From the NCBI GenBank assembly GCA_002405475.1, contig DHLX01000019.1, positions 1-64,000 of the forward strand: a stretch of DNA of 64,000 nucleotides. The letters are read 5' to 3'. The DNA is from Burkholderiales bacterium UBA4657. GTDB taxonomy: Bacteria > Pseudomonadota > Gammaproteobacteria > Burkholderiales > Burkholderiaceae_E. The translations under genes were made by a program, and so were the position numbers. The notes below the pieces were generated by a model, which was not told the DNA's origin, did no database searches, and worked only from the letters and a program-made list of their open reading frames with translations. This document shows, one piece after another, positions 33,967 through 43,020 of this stretch (position 1 is its first letter; every line of letters begins with the position of its first letter).

Positions 33967-34740
33967 ATGAAATGGAAATTGCTCTGGCGTCGCTTGTCGG
34001 TGGCTGCGCCGCGCATGACCATTAAAACCCACCGCCCGTGGTGGCTACAGGCTTTGGTCTGGATAGTCATTCTGGGCCTGTCGGGCGCTTTGGCGTTGTG
34101 GACTTATGATCTCGGACGCAGTATTACGGGATTAGACCGGGGACAGATTGAGTCAAAATTGAGCCATCTGAAGGTTCAGTTAAACAGAATGACCGAGGAA
34201 CGCAACCAGCTTTCGGCCAGCGCCAGCGCTGCTCAGAGTAACCTGGCGATTGAACGCGCCACGCTGGAAAAACTGATGGCGCAAGTCAGGGCACTGGAAG
34301 CCGAAAATACCCGGTTGCGCGAAGATCTGGCCTTTTTTGAACGCATGGTGCCGGCGCCCCCTCATAGTGGGGTCAGCATTCGCAGTTTCAGCTTGCAGCG
34401 TGAACCTGGCAGCAGTGGGATACGCTATCGTCTGCTAGTGGGCCAAGGTGGGAAACCAACCCGTGACTTTACGGGTAATGCGCAGTTAGTCATCACTGTG
34501 CTACAAGAAGGTCGCAGCGTGACTCTGAGCTTGCCTGATGAGAGGTCTGCGCAAGCTTTGGGCGCTTCCGCTGGTTCGAATTTGTTAAATCCACAAACTT
34601 ATTCCCTGTCTTTTCGCACGTTTCAACGACTGGAAGGCACAATACCATTACCATCGGACTGGGTATTAAAATCGATTCAGGTTAGAGTGTTGGAAAATGG
34701 CGTACTGCGTGCTCAGCAAAGTGCCAGTCTGCCGCCCTGA
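33967..34740 (+). CDS. Membrane-anchored coiled-coil protein (DUF6776-like)
   Basis: 257 residues. One membrane helix near residues 25-45 (LQALVWIVILGLSGALALW), then a coiled coil at about 58-120 with heptad-like Leu/Glu/Arg pattern (EERNQLSASASAAQS onward) and a beta-rich C-terminal domain. This layout matches a conserved betaproteobacterial family of unknown function usually found just before bactofilin and erpA, as here. Topology suggests a short cytoplasmic N terminus with a periplasmic body. The job is unknown; linkage to bactofilin hints at envelope or shape roles. Confidence 0.75.
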   Translation: MKWKLLWRRLSVAAPRMTIKTHRPWWLQALVWIVILGLSGALALWTYDLGRSITGLDRGQIESKLSHLKVQLNRMTEERNQLSASASAAQSNLAIERATLEKLMAQVRALEAENTRLREDLAFFERMVPAPPHSGVSIRSFSLQREPGSSGIRYRLLVGQGGKPTRDFTGNAQLVITVLQEGRSVTLSLPDERSAQALGASAGSNLLNPQTYSLSFRTFQRLEGTIPLPSDWVLKSIQVRVLENGVLRAQQSASLPP

Positions 34741-34775
34741 TTCTTGCACGAGCAACAGTTATCCAGGAGACGTTC

Positions 34776-35189
34776 ATGTTTGGTAATGAAAAAAAAACCG
34801 GCGCTCAACGCACCATTGACACCTTGATTGGCGCCAAAAGTCGTTTGACCGGGGACTTGCATTTTGAAGGTGGTTTGCGTATTGATGGCCAGGTAGAAGG
34901 CATAGTTCAGGCCAGTGGCGAAAAGGCCGCCATGCTGGTGATTAGTGAACAAGCCTGTGTCACGGGTGCCATCTGCGCCGCTCACGTTATTATTAACGGC
35001 ACCGTGAACGGCCCGGTACACGCCACTGAATTACTGGAACTGCAACCCAAGGCTAAAATTCTGGGCGATGTGAGTTATAAAGCGCTGGAAATGCATACCG
35101 GCGCCGTGGTGGAAGGACGATTGCATCATGCCGGTTCGGGTGAAATGAGCAAACCCGACTTGAAAGTCGTTGCTGGCGCCACCAATTAG
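34776..35189 (+). CDS. Bactofilin (polymer-forming cytoskeletal protein)
   Basis: 137-residue bactofilin-domain protein that should self-assemble into filaments without nucleotide. A polar N-terminal tail is followed by the right-handed beta-helix with Gly-spaced hydrophobic repeats (LTGDLHFEGGLRIDGQVEG, GAICAAHVIINGTVNGPVHA, LGDVSYKALEM). Bactofilins often organise cell-wall enzymes; an M23 peptidase gene is 1.5 kb away on the other strand. CAGGAGACG ribosome-binding site before ATG 34776. Confidence 0.93.
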   Translation: MFGNEKKTGAQRTIDTLIGAKSRLTGDLHFEGGLRIDGQVEGIVQASGEKAAMLVISEQACVTGAICAAHVIINGTVNGPVHATELLELQPKAKILGDVSYKALEMHTGAVVEGRLHHAGSGEMSKPDLKVVAGATN

Positions 35190-35216
35190 TTTTGATTGAG
35201 GTTATCTGGAGTTTTT

Positions 35217-35585
35217 ATGTCTAACGAAGTCATTGATACCCCCACCGCCGCGCCCGCTATTCCCCTGGTATTTACCGAGGCGGCAGCTAACAAGGTGAAA
35301 GCGCTGATTGACGAAGAGGGCAACCCGTCACTGAAGTTGCGTGTCTTTGTTCAGGGCGGTGGCTGTTCCGGTTTCCAGTACGGCTTTACCTTTGACGAGG
35401 AAGTGAATGAGGACGACACCGCCATGGAAAAAAATGGGGTGCAATTGCTCATTGATGCTATGAGTTTTCAGTATCTGATGGGCGCCGAAATTGATTACAA
35501 AGACGACCTGGAAGGCGCTCAGTTCGTGATCAAAAACCCGAACGCGACTTCGACCTGCGGTTGCGGTTCTTCTTTTTCAGTCTGA
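35217..35585 (+). CDS. erpA: Iron-sulfur cluster insertion protein ErpA
   Basis: A-type Fe-S carrier that delivers clusters to essential apo-proteins. About 122 residues. The three ligand Cys are present: one in GGGCSGFQYG and two in STCGCGSSFSV at the C terminus. ATG 35217, with a GGAG upstream, is preferred to ATG 35196. Bactofilin-erpA order is common in Burkholderiales. The anmK gene converges 4 nt downstream. Confidence 0.96.
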   Translation: MSNEVIDTPTAAPAIPLVFTEAAANKVKALIDEEGNPSLKLRVFVQGGGCSGFQYGFTFDEEVNEDDTAMEKNGVQLLIDAMSFQYLMGAEIDYKDDLEGAQFVIKNPNATSTCGCGSSFSV

Positions 35586-35589
35586 AGAT

Positions 35590-36687
35590 TCAGGCAGGAT
35601 AAAGGGCGCCCAGCAGGCGTGGTCCGCGCGCGCCAGTAACGTCTGGCAAATTGCCAGCCTGCCGTTGCCGATGGCACCAGCCCAGCCAGGCAAATGCCAG
35701 TGCTTCGACATGTTCTGGTGCCATGTTGTAGTCGGCTGATGTTGTCAGGCGCGCCGAGCCCGGCAAACAGTTATGCAGGGCGTCGAGCAGACACTGGTTG
35801 TAGGCACCGCCGCCGCATAAGATCACTTCGTCAATCGGTTCGCCTGCAGTCAGGGTTTCCGTGGAAATCAGTCGGGCGGTCAATTCCACCAGGGTACGTT
35901 GTACGTCCTCGGGCGCCAGGCTTTCAAAGCCTTGCAGATGCTGCCGCAGCCAGGCCAAATGGAACCAGTCACGTCCGGTACTTTTGGGCGCGGGCTGGGC
36001 AAAAAAAGGCTCATTCAGTAGTCGCTGCAATAACAATTCATTCACTTCACCGATGGCTGCCCAAGCCCCATTCTTGTCATAGGGCTGACCCAGATGTTGC
36101 TGTACCCAGCCGTCGAGCAGCAGGTTGGCGGGGCCTATGTCGTAGCCAATGACGGGTTGATGTGGAATCAGCACCGTGACGTTGGCAATCCCCCCCAGAT
36201 TCACCACCAGACGTGAACGCTGGGGATGAGCCAGGACAGCATGATGAAAGGCCGGGGTTAAAGGTGCGCCCTGCCCGCCCGCAGCGAGGTCGCGCGACCT
36301 GAAGTCTGCAATAACGTCGATAGCGCTTAATTCGGCCAGTAACGCAGGATTATTGAGTTGCCAGGTATAGCCCAGCTCGGGTCGATGACGCACGGTTTGA
36401 CCATGCACGGCAATACAATTGATTTGACCCGGAACATGGTCTGTCTGTTGCAGCAGCTTTTGTACGGCTTGATGGTAAAGCAGAACCAGCGTATTGGCTG
36501 CCAACGCAGCGTCATGCAATTCATTAGGCCCGGGACTTTGCAAACGCATGAGTTGTTGCCGTAGTTCTGCCGGAAAAGGCAGATGGCAGTGCTCCAGCAG
36601 CAGCGGTTTGCCATCAGCAGAAAATTTGGCCAGTACCGCATCGACACCGTCGAGACTGGTACCCGACATGAGTCCGATACACAACAT
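35590..36687 (-). CDS. anmK: Anhydro-N-acetylmuramic acid kinase
   Basis: Phosphorylates and opens 1,6-anhydro-MurNAc to MurNAc-6-phosphate in cell-wall recycling. 365 residues, ASKHA fold. GLMSGTSLDGVDAVLAKF at the N terminus, DFRSRDLAAGGQGAPL with the Asp base, NLGGIANVTV and LCGGGAYN are the family blocks. It follows an M23 peptidase gene by 8 nt on the same strand, a sensible pairing of wall cleavage and recycling. Confidence 0.97.
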   Translation of the reverse strand: MLCIGLMSGTSLDGVDAVLAKFSADGKPLLLEHCHLPFPAELRQQLMRLQSPGPNELHDAALAANTLVLLYHQAVQKLLQQTDHVPGQINCIAVHGQTVRHRPELGYTWQLNNPALLAELSAIDVIADFRSRDLAAGGQGAPLTPAFHHAVLAHPQRSRLVVNLGGIANVTVLIPHQPVIGYDIGPANLLLDGWVQQHLGQPYDKNGAWAAIGEVNELLLQRLLNEPFFAQPAPKSTGRDWFHLAWLRQHLQGFESLAPEDVQRTLVELTARLISTETLTAGEPIDEVILCGGGAYNQCLLDALHNCLPGSARLTTSADYNMAPEHVEALAFAWLGWCHRQRQAGNLPDVTGARGPRLLGALYPA

Positions 36688-36695
36688 GAGCCAGC

Positions 36696-38138
36696 CTAGC
36701 GCAGGGCCACTGGAGCTATGCTGAGCAGGGCCAGTTGGCGTCGGGTCTGCTCAACATGCGCCATAAAAGCCGGTTTGAGCTGGCGGTCTATCGGCGCAGC
36801 GCTGGGCAAGGCAACAGTCAAGGGGTTTTGCGGCACGTTGTTGATACGCACCTCGTAATGCAGGTGCGAGCCGGTGGCCCAGCCCGTGGCTCCCACCTCA
36901 CCAATAAACTGGCCCTGGCTGACCCGTGCGCCCTTGCGCGCATTCGGATTAATACGGCTCAAATGGGCATAAACCGTGGAATAGGAACCACTATGTTTGA
37001 TAAAGATGACATTGCCATAACCATTTTGCCAGCCGGCAAAAGTCACCACGCCATCAGCCACGCTACGAACCGGAGTACCTGTGGGTGCTGCGTAGTCTAC
37101 GCCGGTATGCGCACGCCAGCGCATATGAATGGGGTGCAGACGTGAGTCACTAAAACCAGAGCTGACCCGGCTGTATTGCAGCGGTGTACGCAAGAAACTG
37201 GATTTGAGGCTACGGCCATTCAGGTTGTAATAGCTGCCACGCCCCGGACTGGTCTCGAACCAGACCGCATGATAGGCGCGACCTCGATTGATGATTTCTG
37301 CCGATAACACCCGGCCCGTATGGGCATAGCGCCCTTGCGAGTGGTAAGTTTCATAGACCACACGAAACGCATCGCCCTTGCGCAGATTAAAGTGGAAATC
37401 AAGCTCGCCTTCAAAGATATCAGCCAGATGACGCACAACCTCGTCAGGTACGCCAGCCTTGTCGGTAGCCGCAAACAGGCTGGTTTGAATCGTGCCCGAG
37501 CGATACTCGACCCGGCGTTCGAGTTCCAGCGTCTGTTCCGTGGCACGAAAACGGTCACCGACGCGGTCAATAACTACGAACGATTTTCTGGTGATAGGTC
37601 GATCAGGCGAGGACGGCGGCAGCATCGTGCTGAGCCTGGCATCAAGAATCTGGGCAGCATCAGCCGCGAATGGCAGCGGGAAACGTAGCGATAGTAACTG
37701 GCCATCATCATCAATGCGTGCGCTAATGTCGGTACCAGCGCGTGATTTCAACAAACGTGAGGCCAGCGGATGAGTGCGAATGAACTGCAAAGCAGTCGGG
37801 TCAGTCGCGCCAAGACGTAACAACAGGTTGCCGATGTTGTCGCCGCTACGCAGACGTTCTTCGGTGACAAAGACCTGATCCTGCTGTTCAAGCTGCCTGA
37901 TTTGCTGCTCAAGATCCGGCAAGGCAACATCAAGAGTGACTTTTTTCCCCGATACGTGGGCGTGGTTGAGGGAGCGATCTCCCAGCGAAGCAATGGCACT
38001 GGCAGTGACAAACAAAGCCAGAAACACGCCAACAGCCACCACGCAGCGATTGCGGTGAGCAGAGAGCAGCGCCAGTGCCTGAAATAAGCAGGGGCGCCAC
38101 TGTTCGGCGAGAATAACAAGATATCGGTGCTGGTGCAT
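36696..38138 (-). CDS. M23 family murein peptidase (MepM-like)
   Basis: 480 residues. N-terminal membrane anchor around 32-50 (VVAVGVFLALFVTASAIA), a linker, an OapA/LysM-like segment (GDNIGNLLLRLG), then the LytM zinc domain with HTGVDYAAP (His, Asp), YAHLS and GSHLHYEV (HxH). All zinc ligands are present, so endopeptidase activity on cross-linked peptidoglycan is expected in the periplasm, like E. coli MepM. Coupled to anmK; divergent from tyrS, an arrangement frequent in proteobacteria. Confidence 0.92.
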   Translation of the reverse strand: MHQHRYLVILAEQWRPCLFQALALLSAHRNRCVVAVGVFLALFVTASAIASLGDRSLNHAHVSGKKVTLDVALPDLEQQIRQLEQQDQVFVTEERLRSGDNIGNLLLRLGATDPTALQFIRTHPLASRLLKSRAGTDISARIDDDGQLLSLRFPLPFAADAAQILDARLSTMLPPSSPDRPITRKSFVVIDRVGDRFRATEQTLELERRVEYRSGTIQTSLFAATDKAGVPDEVVRHLADIFEGELDFHFNLRKGDAFRVVYETYHSQGRYAHTGRVLSAEIINRGRAYHAVWFETSPGRGSYYNLNGRSLKSSFLRTPLQYSRVSSGFSDSRLHPIHMRWRAHTGVDYAAPTGTPVRSVADGVVTFAGWQNGYGNVIFIKHSGSYSTVYAHLSRINPNARKGARVSQGQFIGEVGATGWATGSHLHYEVRINNVPQNPLTVALPSAAPIDRQLKPAFMAHVEQTRRQLALLSIAPVALR

Positions 38139-38216
38139 CGGCTAGAATGGAATCAGTACGGTGCCTTAGTATAACAAGGCGTTGCCGGTAAAAATGTAAA
38201 ACGATTCTCTTTTCTC

Positions 38217-39446
38217 ATGTCTCTTAGCCCTTTTTACCCTATTACCGATGCCGTCCAGGCGGCACTTCAGACCAGCAAGCGCGGCTGCGACGAGTTACTG
38301 GTCGAGGCCGACTGGTGCCAAAAACTGGCACGCAGCGCCGCGACCGGAGTACCGTTACGCATCAAGCTCGGTCTGGATCCGACACGTCCCGACATCCACC
38401 TGGGCCACACCGTGGTGCTGAACAAATTGCGACAATTGCAAAATCTGGGGCACCAGGTCATTTTCCTGATTGGCGACTTCACGACCCTGATCGGCGACCC
38501 CTCGGGGCGTAATTCAACCCGGCCGATGCTGACACGCGAAGAAATTCAGGCCAACGCCAAGACGTATTACGACCAGGCGGCACGGGTTCTGAACCCAGAA
38601 CGCACCGAAATTCGTTATAACTCGGAATGGTGCGAACCTTTGGGTGCTGTTGGCATGATTCAGTTAGCAGCGAAGTACACACTCGCTCGCATGCTGGAAC
38701 GCGACGATTTCACCAAGCGCTATAAAGGTGGTAACCCGATTTCGATTCATGAGTTGCTCTATCCTTTAATGCAAGGATATGACTCGGTGGCGCTGAAAAG
38801 CGACCTGGAACTGGGCGGTACCGACCAGAAATTTAACCTGCTGGTCGGGCGCGAGCTACAAAAAGAATATGGGCAGGAACCGCAATGCATTTTGACCATG
38901 CCGTTGCTGGTGGGACTGGACGGCGTGGAAAAAATGAGCAAGTCCAAGGACAATTATGTTGCTATTACCGAACCTGGCAACACCATGTTCGCCAAGCTGA
39001 TGAGTATTTCCGATGATTTGATGTGGAATTATTTCGAGCTGCTGTCGTTTCGTGATCTGTCTGAAATTGTCCGGTTCAAGCACGATATCAACAGCGGTCG
39101 GAACCCGCGCGAGATCAAGGTCTTGCTGGCGAAAGAAATCGTCAGCCGGTTTCATGACACCAAAGCTGCCGAACAGGCCGAGTACGACTTCAATCTGCGT
39201 GCCAAAGGCGGCATACCCGACGATATTGCGGAAATCAGTTTGAGCGGTGCGCCACTGGGTATTGCCACGATTCTGAAAAGTGCCCAACTGGTACCCAGTA
39301 CCAGTGAAGCCATGCGTATGGTGGAACAAGGCGGGGTACGCGTGGATGGCAGCGCGGTCAGCGATAAGGGTTTGAAATTGGTGGCTGGCACCTATGTCGT
39401 ACAAGTCGGCAAGCGCAAGTTTGCCCGCGTCAGCCTGCAGAACTGA
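38217..39446 (+). CDS. tyrS: Tyrosine--tRNA ligase
   Basis: Class I aminoacyl-tRNA synthetase charging tRNA-Tyr. 409 residues, of the TyrS type with HLGH as the HIGH motif (DPTRPDIHLGHTVV), the KMSKSKDN loop and a C-terminal S4 RNA-binding domain (EAMRMVEQGGVRVDG onward). No frame disruption. Followed at 21 nt by dtd, whose product removes D-Tyr from tRNA, a functional link. Confidence 0.98.
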   Translation: MSLSPFYPITDAVQAALQTSKRGCDELLVEADWCQKLARSAATGVPLRIKLGLDPTRPDIHLGHTVVLNKLRQLQNLGHQVIFLIGDFTTLIGDPSGRNSTRPMLTREEIQANAKTYYDQAARVLNPERTEIRYNSEWCEPLGAVGMIQLAAKYTLARMLERDDFTKRYKGGNPISIHELLYPLMQGYDSVALKSDLELGGTDQKFNLLVGRELQKEYGQEPQCILTMPLLVGLDGVEKMSKSKDNYVAITEPGNTMFAKLMSISDDLMWNYFELLSFRDLSEIVRFKHDINSGRNPREIKVLLAKEIVSRFHDTKAAEQAEYDFNLRAKGGIPDDIAEISLSGAPLGIATILKSAQLVPSTSEAMRMVEQGGVRVDGSAVSDKGLKLVAGTYVVQVGKRKFARVSLQN

Positions 39447-39467
39447 GCTTTCGGGCCTGTTTCAGTC

Positions 39468-39938
39468 ATGATCGCGTTGTTGCAACGGGTATCAGAAGCC
39501 AGTGTACGGGCGAATGGCCAAATTGTCGGCAGCATCAATGCCGGGTTATTGGTTTTTTTATGCGCCGAACGCGACGACAGGCAGGAGCATGCGCTGGCTT
39601 TGCTAAACAAGCTGCTGAACTATCGGGTATTCAGCGATGAGGTAGGCAAGATGAACCGTAGTTTGCTGGACACTGGGCTGAGTCTGTTGCTGGTGCCGCA
39701 ATTTACTCTGGCGGCAGATACCCGCTCGGGCACACGTCCGAGCTTCAGCCCGGCTGCCGCACCCCAGGATGCGCTGAAGTTATTCAATGATTTCGTGAAT
39801 TTGACCCGTTCAAAGTACTCTACGTCTTTAGCCAGTATCGAGACTGGTATTTTTGGTGCAGACATGAAGGTCAGCCTGATAAATGACGGGCCAGTGACAT
39901 TCTGGCTGCAACACCCTGTACGAGGAGCAAACTCATGA
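39468..39938 (+). CDS. dtd: D-aminoacyl-tRNA deacylase
   Basis: Hydrolyses D-aminoacyl-tRNA, for example D-Tyr-tRNA. 156 residues: MIALLQRVSEASVRANG at the start, the LLVPQFTLAADT strand with its Ser/Gln-Phe-Thr motif, the RPSFSPAA loop and the NDGPVTFWL C-terminal Gly-cis-Pro motif. Downstream of tyrS and overlapping the YbhB gene by 4 nt (ATGA). Confidence 0.97.
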   Translation: MIALLQRVSEASVRANGQIVGSINAGLLVFLCAERDDRQEHALALLNKLLNYRVFSDEVGKMNRSLLDTGLSLLLVPQFTLAADTRSGTRPSFSPAAAPQDALKLFNDFVNLTRSKYSTSLASIETGIFGADMKVSLINDGPVTFWLQHPVRGANS

Positions 39939-40600
39939 CGCAAAACCTGAAAATCTGGAGCAATAGTTTTGCTGATCTAGCAGCAATTCCGGCTGAGTAT
40001 GCCTTTGGTGTTCACGACGCGCAGTCACATGTCACCTTATCTCAGAATCGTAACCCGCATCTGGCCTGGAGTGGCGTGCCGACCGCTACCCAGTCTTTGG
40101 CGCTGATCTGCCATGACCGCGACGTACCATCGCGTGGTGACGATGTGAATCAGGAGGGACGCAGCATACCCGCCTCTTTACCACGCGTGGATTTTTTTCA
40201 CTGGGTGCTGATTGACCTGCCCGCCGACGCTGCTGCCGTCGCGGCGGGCGAGTTTTCTCATGCAGTAACCCCTCGCGGCAAGGGCGGGCCAGCTTTTGCC
40301 CGTGCTGATGGCAGTATTGTGCGTCAAGGCATTAATGACTATACCGGCTGGTTTGCCGGTGACAAGGACATGGGCGGCGATTATTACGGTTATGACGGCC
40401 CCTGCCCGCCCTGGAATGACAGCGTAGTACACCACTATGTCTTTACCCTGTATGCCCTGAATGTGCCCTTTCTGGAACTGCACGCCGACATAGAAAAAAG
40501 ATTTACCGGTGCCGATGTGCTGCGCGCCATGGAGGGGAAAATACTGGCGCAAACCAGTATTACCGGACGCTATTCGCTGAACCCGGCGGTTCCGGTATGA
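39935..40600 (+). CDS. YbhB/YbcL family phosphatidylethanolamine-binding-like protein
   Basis: 221-residue PEBP/Raf-kinase-inhibitor-like fold. HLAWSGVPTATQSLALICHDRD is the ligand-pocket strand; DFFHWVLIDLP, GYDGPCPPWND and HHYVFTLYAL follow. It is longer than E. coli YbhB (about 158), with insertions around the bridging loop. Bacterial members have no firmly set role. Cytosolic, no signal peptide. Translationally coupled to dtd upstream and to the histidine phosphatase downstream. Confidence 0.88.
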   Translation: MTQNLKIWSNSFADLAAIPAEYAFGVHDAQSHVTLSQNRNPHLAWSGVPTATQSLALICHDRDVPSRGDDVNQEGRSIPASLPRVDFFHWVLIDLPADAAAVAAGEFSHAVTPRGKGGPAFARADGSIVRQGINDYTGWFAGDKDMGGDYYGYDGPCPPWNDSVVHHYVFTLYALNVPFLELHADIEKRFTGADVLRAMEGKILAQTSITGRYSLNPAVPV

Positions 40601-41235
40601 CCGAATTGATATTTGTCCGGCATGGGGTGACTGACTGGAACCGTGAAAAACGGTTACAAGGTCACACCGATATTGCACTCAACCGTGAGGGACGCCAGCA
40701 GGCGGCACGGGTGGCCAAGGCCTTGCAGCATGAAGTCTTTGATGCGTTTTATTCCAGCGACTTAAGCCGCGCTCTGGAAACAGCCCAGACTGTGGCCAGC
40801 CACCGGGCTCAGGTGGTACTGCCTCAGCCCGAGCTGCGCGAACGTCATTACGGTCTATTTGAAGGCGTGCCACAACACGAGTTGCCGCAACGTTTTCCCC
40901 AGGCTTATGCCAACCTGAAAGTACGCGACCCGCATGCCGATCTGCCGGGCGGCGAGAGTCTGCATGACTTTTATCAACGTATCAGCACCTATGTGCAGTT
41001 ATTGGTACAACAACACCCAGGACAGCGCCTTTTTATTGCCACGCACGGTGGTGTGCTTGACTGCATTTACCGACTGTGTACCGCCACCCCCCTGTCTGCA
41101 CCACGTGCGTGGGAACTGCCGAATACCGGCATCAATCGGGTACACCATGAGGGTAATGAGTTCAAACTGATGGTCTGGGCCGATACTCAGCATTTACTTG
41201 ACCCTGACGTTCAGCTTGAAACTGAACATTTATAG
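40597..41235 (+). CDS. Histidine phosphatase family protein (GpmB/CobC-like)
   Basis: 212-residue phosphoglycerate-mutase-like phosphatase. Catalytic RHGVTDWNREKRLQGH with the phospho-His near residue 9, the SDLSRALETAQTV block, the acidic ERHYGLFEG, and the second His in IATHGGVLDC. Whether it is a mutase or a broad phosphatase cannot be told; the absence of the longer dPGM insertions favours a phosphatase. Starts at an ATGA overlap with the YbhB gene. Confidence 0.9.
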   Translation: MTELIFVRHGVTDWNREKRLQGHTDIALNREGRQQAARVAKALQHEVFDAFYSSDLSRALETAQTVASHRAQVVLPQPELRERHYGLFEGVPQHELPQRFPQAYANLKVRDPHADLPGGESLHDFYQRISTYVQLLVQQHPGQRLFIATHGGVLDCIYRLCTATPLSAPRAWELPNTGINRVHHEGNEFKLMVWADTQHLLDPDVQLETEHL

Positions 41236-41255
41236 ACACCCGGTAAAATGCTGGC

Positions 41256-42248
41256 ATGGCTGTCTTTACTACCATTACTCACGCGCAACTGTCGGTCTGG
41301 CTGCAAGACTTCGACCTGGGTTCATTACTGAAACTCGAAGGCATAGCCTCGGGCATTGAAAACACCAATTATTTTGTCACGACCGACAGCCCGCGTCATA
41401 ACGGGCAATTTGTACTAACGATTTTTGAAAAACTGAGTCGGGAACAATTGCCGTTTTATCTCGAATTCATGCGGACACTGGCACAGGCGGGGGTCAATGT
41501 ACCTTTGCCGATGGCGAACCGCCAGGGCCAGATCTTGCATAGCCTGTGCGACAAACCCTGCGCTCTGGCTACCCGGCTCGAAGGTGGGTTTGAACTTGAA
41601 CCGACACCGGAACATTGCCGACAGGTCGGTATGGCACTGGCGCGACTGCATGAAGTGGGTCTCGATTACCAGAAACAACGTCCTGATCTTATGCTCGACA
41701 ATCCGCGCGGCCTGCGCTGGTGGCAGCAGACGTTGCCTTTGGTGGTACCGCATATTCCCCCGGTATTGCAACAGTTGCTGGCACAAGAGGTACAGGATCA
41801 GGTTGAATATGCGGCCAGCACAGACTACCTGAGCTTGACCCGGGGGCCGGTACATGCTGACTTGTTTCGTAACAATGTACTGTTTGCCGGGTCACGCGAA
41901 CAGCCACGCCTCGGCGGCTTTATTGATTTTTATTTTGCCGGCGTTGATACCTGGTTGTTCGATCTCGCTGTCACGGTCAATGATTGGTGTATTGATCTGG
42001 CAAGCGGTTCGATTGATGTCCCACGCTATGAAGCATTATTACGCGCCTATGCCCAGGTTAGACCTTATACAGTGGGCGAACGGCGTGCCTGGCCGATGAT
42101 GCTTAGAGCCGCTGCTTTACGTTTCTGGATGAGTCGCCTATATGATTTCTATCTGCCGCGCAGTGCGGAAACCTTGACTCCGCATGATCCCAGCCATTTT
42201 GAGCGGGTTTTGCGTCAGCGCCATTTACAACATTACCCATTACCCTGA
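41256..42248 (+). CDS. thrB: Homoserine kinase (APH-fold type)
   Basis: Phosphorylates homoserine in threonine synthesis. 330 residues; the aminoglycoside-phosphotransferase-fold ThrB of proteobacteria, not the GHMP E. coli type. LEGIASGIENTNYFV, the catalytic HADLFRNNVLF and the metal Asp in GFIDFYFAG are present. 20 nt after the phosphatase gene and 7 nt before the BPSS1780-type gene, so probably in the same transcript. Confidence 0.95.
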   Translation: MAVFTTITHAQLSVWLQDFDLGSLLKLEGIASGIENTNYFVTTDSPRHNGQFVLTIFEKLSREQLPFYLEFMRTLAQAGVNVPLPMANRQGQILHSLCDKPCALATRLEGGFELEPTPEHCRQVGMALARLHEVGLDYQKQRPDLMLDNPRGLRWWQQTLPLVVPHIPPVLQQLLAQEVQDQVEYAASTDYLSLTRGPVHADLFRNNVLFAGSREQPRLGGFIDFYFAGVDTWLFDLAVTVNDWCIDLASGSIDVPRYEALLRAYAQVRPYTVGERRAWPMMLRAAALRFWMSRLYDFYLPRSAETLTPHDPSHFERVLRQRHLQHYPLP

Positions 42249-42255
42249 CTCATTT

Positions 42256-43020
42256 ATGCAAGCACAGCAACTACCCGCCTCTGCCGGATGGCAATGGATC
42301 AAACAGGCCTGGAACCTGTTTCGGCAACAGCCTCTGGCGATCATGTCGCTGTTTATTATTTTTGTCTTCAGCCTGTTGCTGCTGGCAATGCTGCCGTTTA
42401 TCGGCCCGCTACTTTATGGGGTACTGATGCAGGGTCTGTCAGCAGGTTTTTTGATCGCCTGCAAGCAAGTTGAAAACAAGGAACTGGTTGTGCCAATGAC
42501 TTTGATCGCAGGTTTTCGCGCCAATAACAAACGGGCAGCAAAACCGCTGCTGGTACTGGGTGCCTGTTATTTTGTCTCGGCGCTGGCGGTACTGGCTCTG
42601 ACCATACTGGTGGATGATGGCACCCTCATGCAGGTGTTTCGTGGTGAAAAAGTCAGCGAGGACGCCTTTTATTCAGCGCAGGTCACGAGCGCGATGCTGA
42701 TTGCCGCTAGTGGCCATGTTCTCGTTACCGCCATATTCTGGTATGCACCGGCACTGGTGATCTGGCACGAACTGACACCGATGAAAGCAGTTTTCTTCAG
42801 CGTCGTGACAGTATGGCGCAATAAGGCGGCATTCCTAGTTTATGGCCTGATTTTGTCCGGCATAGCATTATTCCTGCAACTGGTCATGAGCGTGATATTC
42901 GATCTGGTTGATATGCCGCTGCTCGAGGGCTTTCTGACCTTTCCGCTGCTCGCCACTTACGCCTCGGTCATTTATTGCTCGGTTTATACCTCGTACCGCT
43001 GCACTATTACCACGACGTGA
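42256..43020 (+). CDS. BPSS1780 family membrane protein
   Basis: 254-residue polytopic membrane protein with six or so hydrophobic helices (IMSLFIIFVFSLLLLAML first). The N terminus AGWQWIKQAWNLFRQQP is typical of this betaproteobacterial family, often next to thrB. Function unknown. Start ATG 42256 is chosen because the 72-nt upstream extension overlaps thrB. Its stop overlaps the AEC transporter GTG start (GTGA). Confidence 0.85.
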   Translation: MQAQQLPASAGWQWIKQAWNLFRQQPLAIMSLFIIFVFSLLLLAMLPFIGPLLYGVLMQGLSAGFLIACKQVENKELVVPMTLIAGFRANNKRAAKPLLVLGACYFVSALAVLALTILVDDGTLMQVFRGEKVSEDAFYSAQVTSAMLIAASGHVLVTAIFWYAPALVIWHELTPMKAVFFSVVTVWRNKAAFLVYGLILSGIALFLQLVMSVIFDLVDMPLLEGFLTFPLLATYASVIYCSVYTSYRCTITTT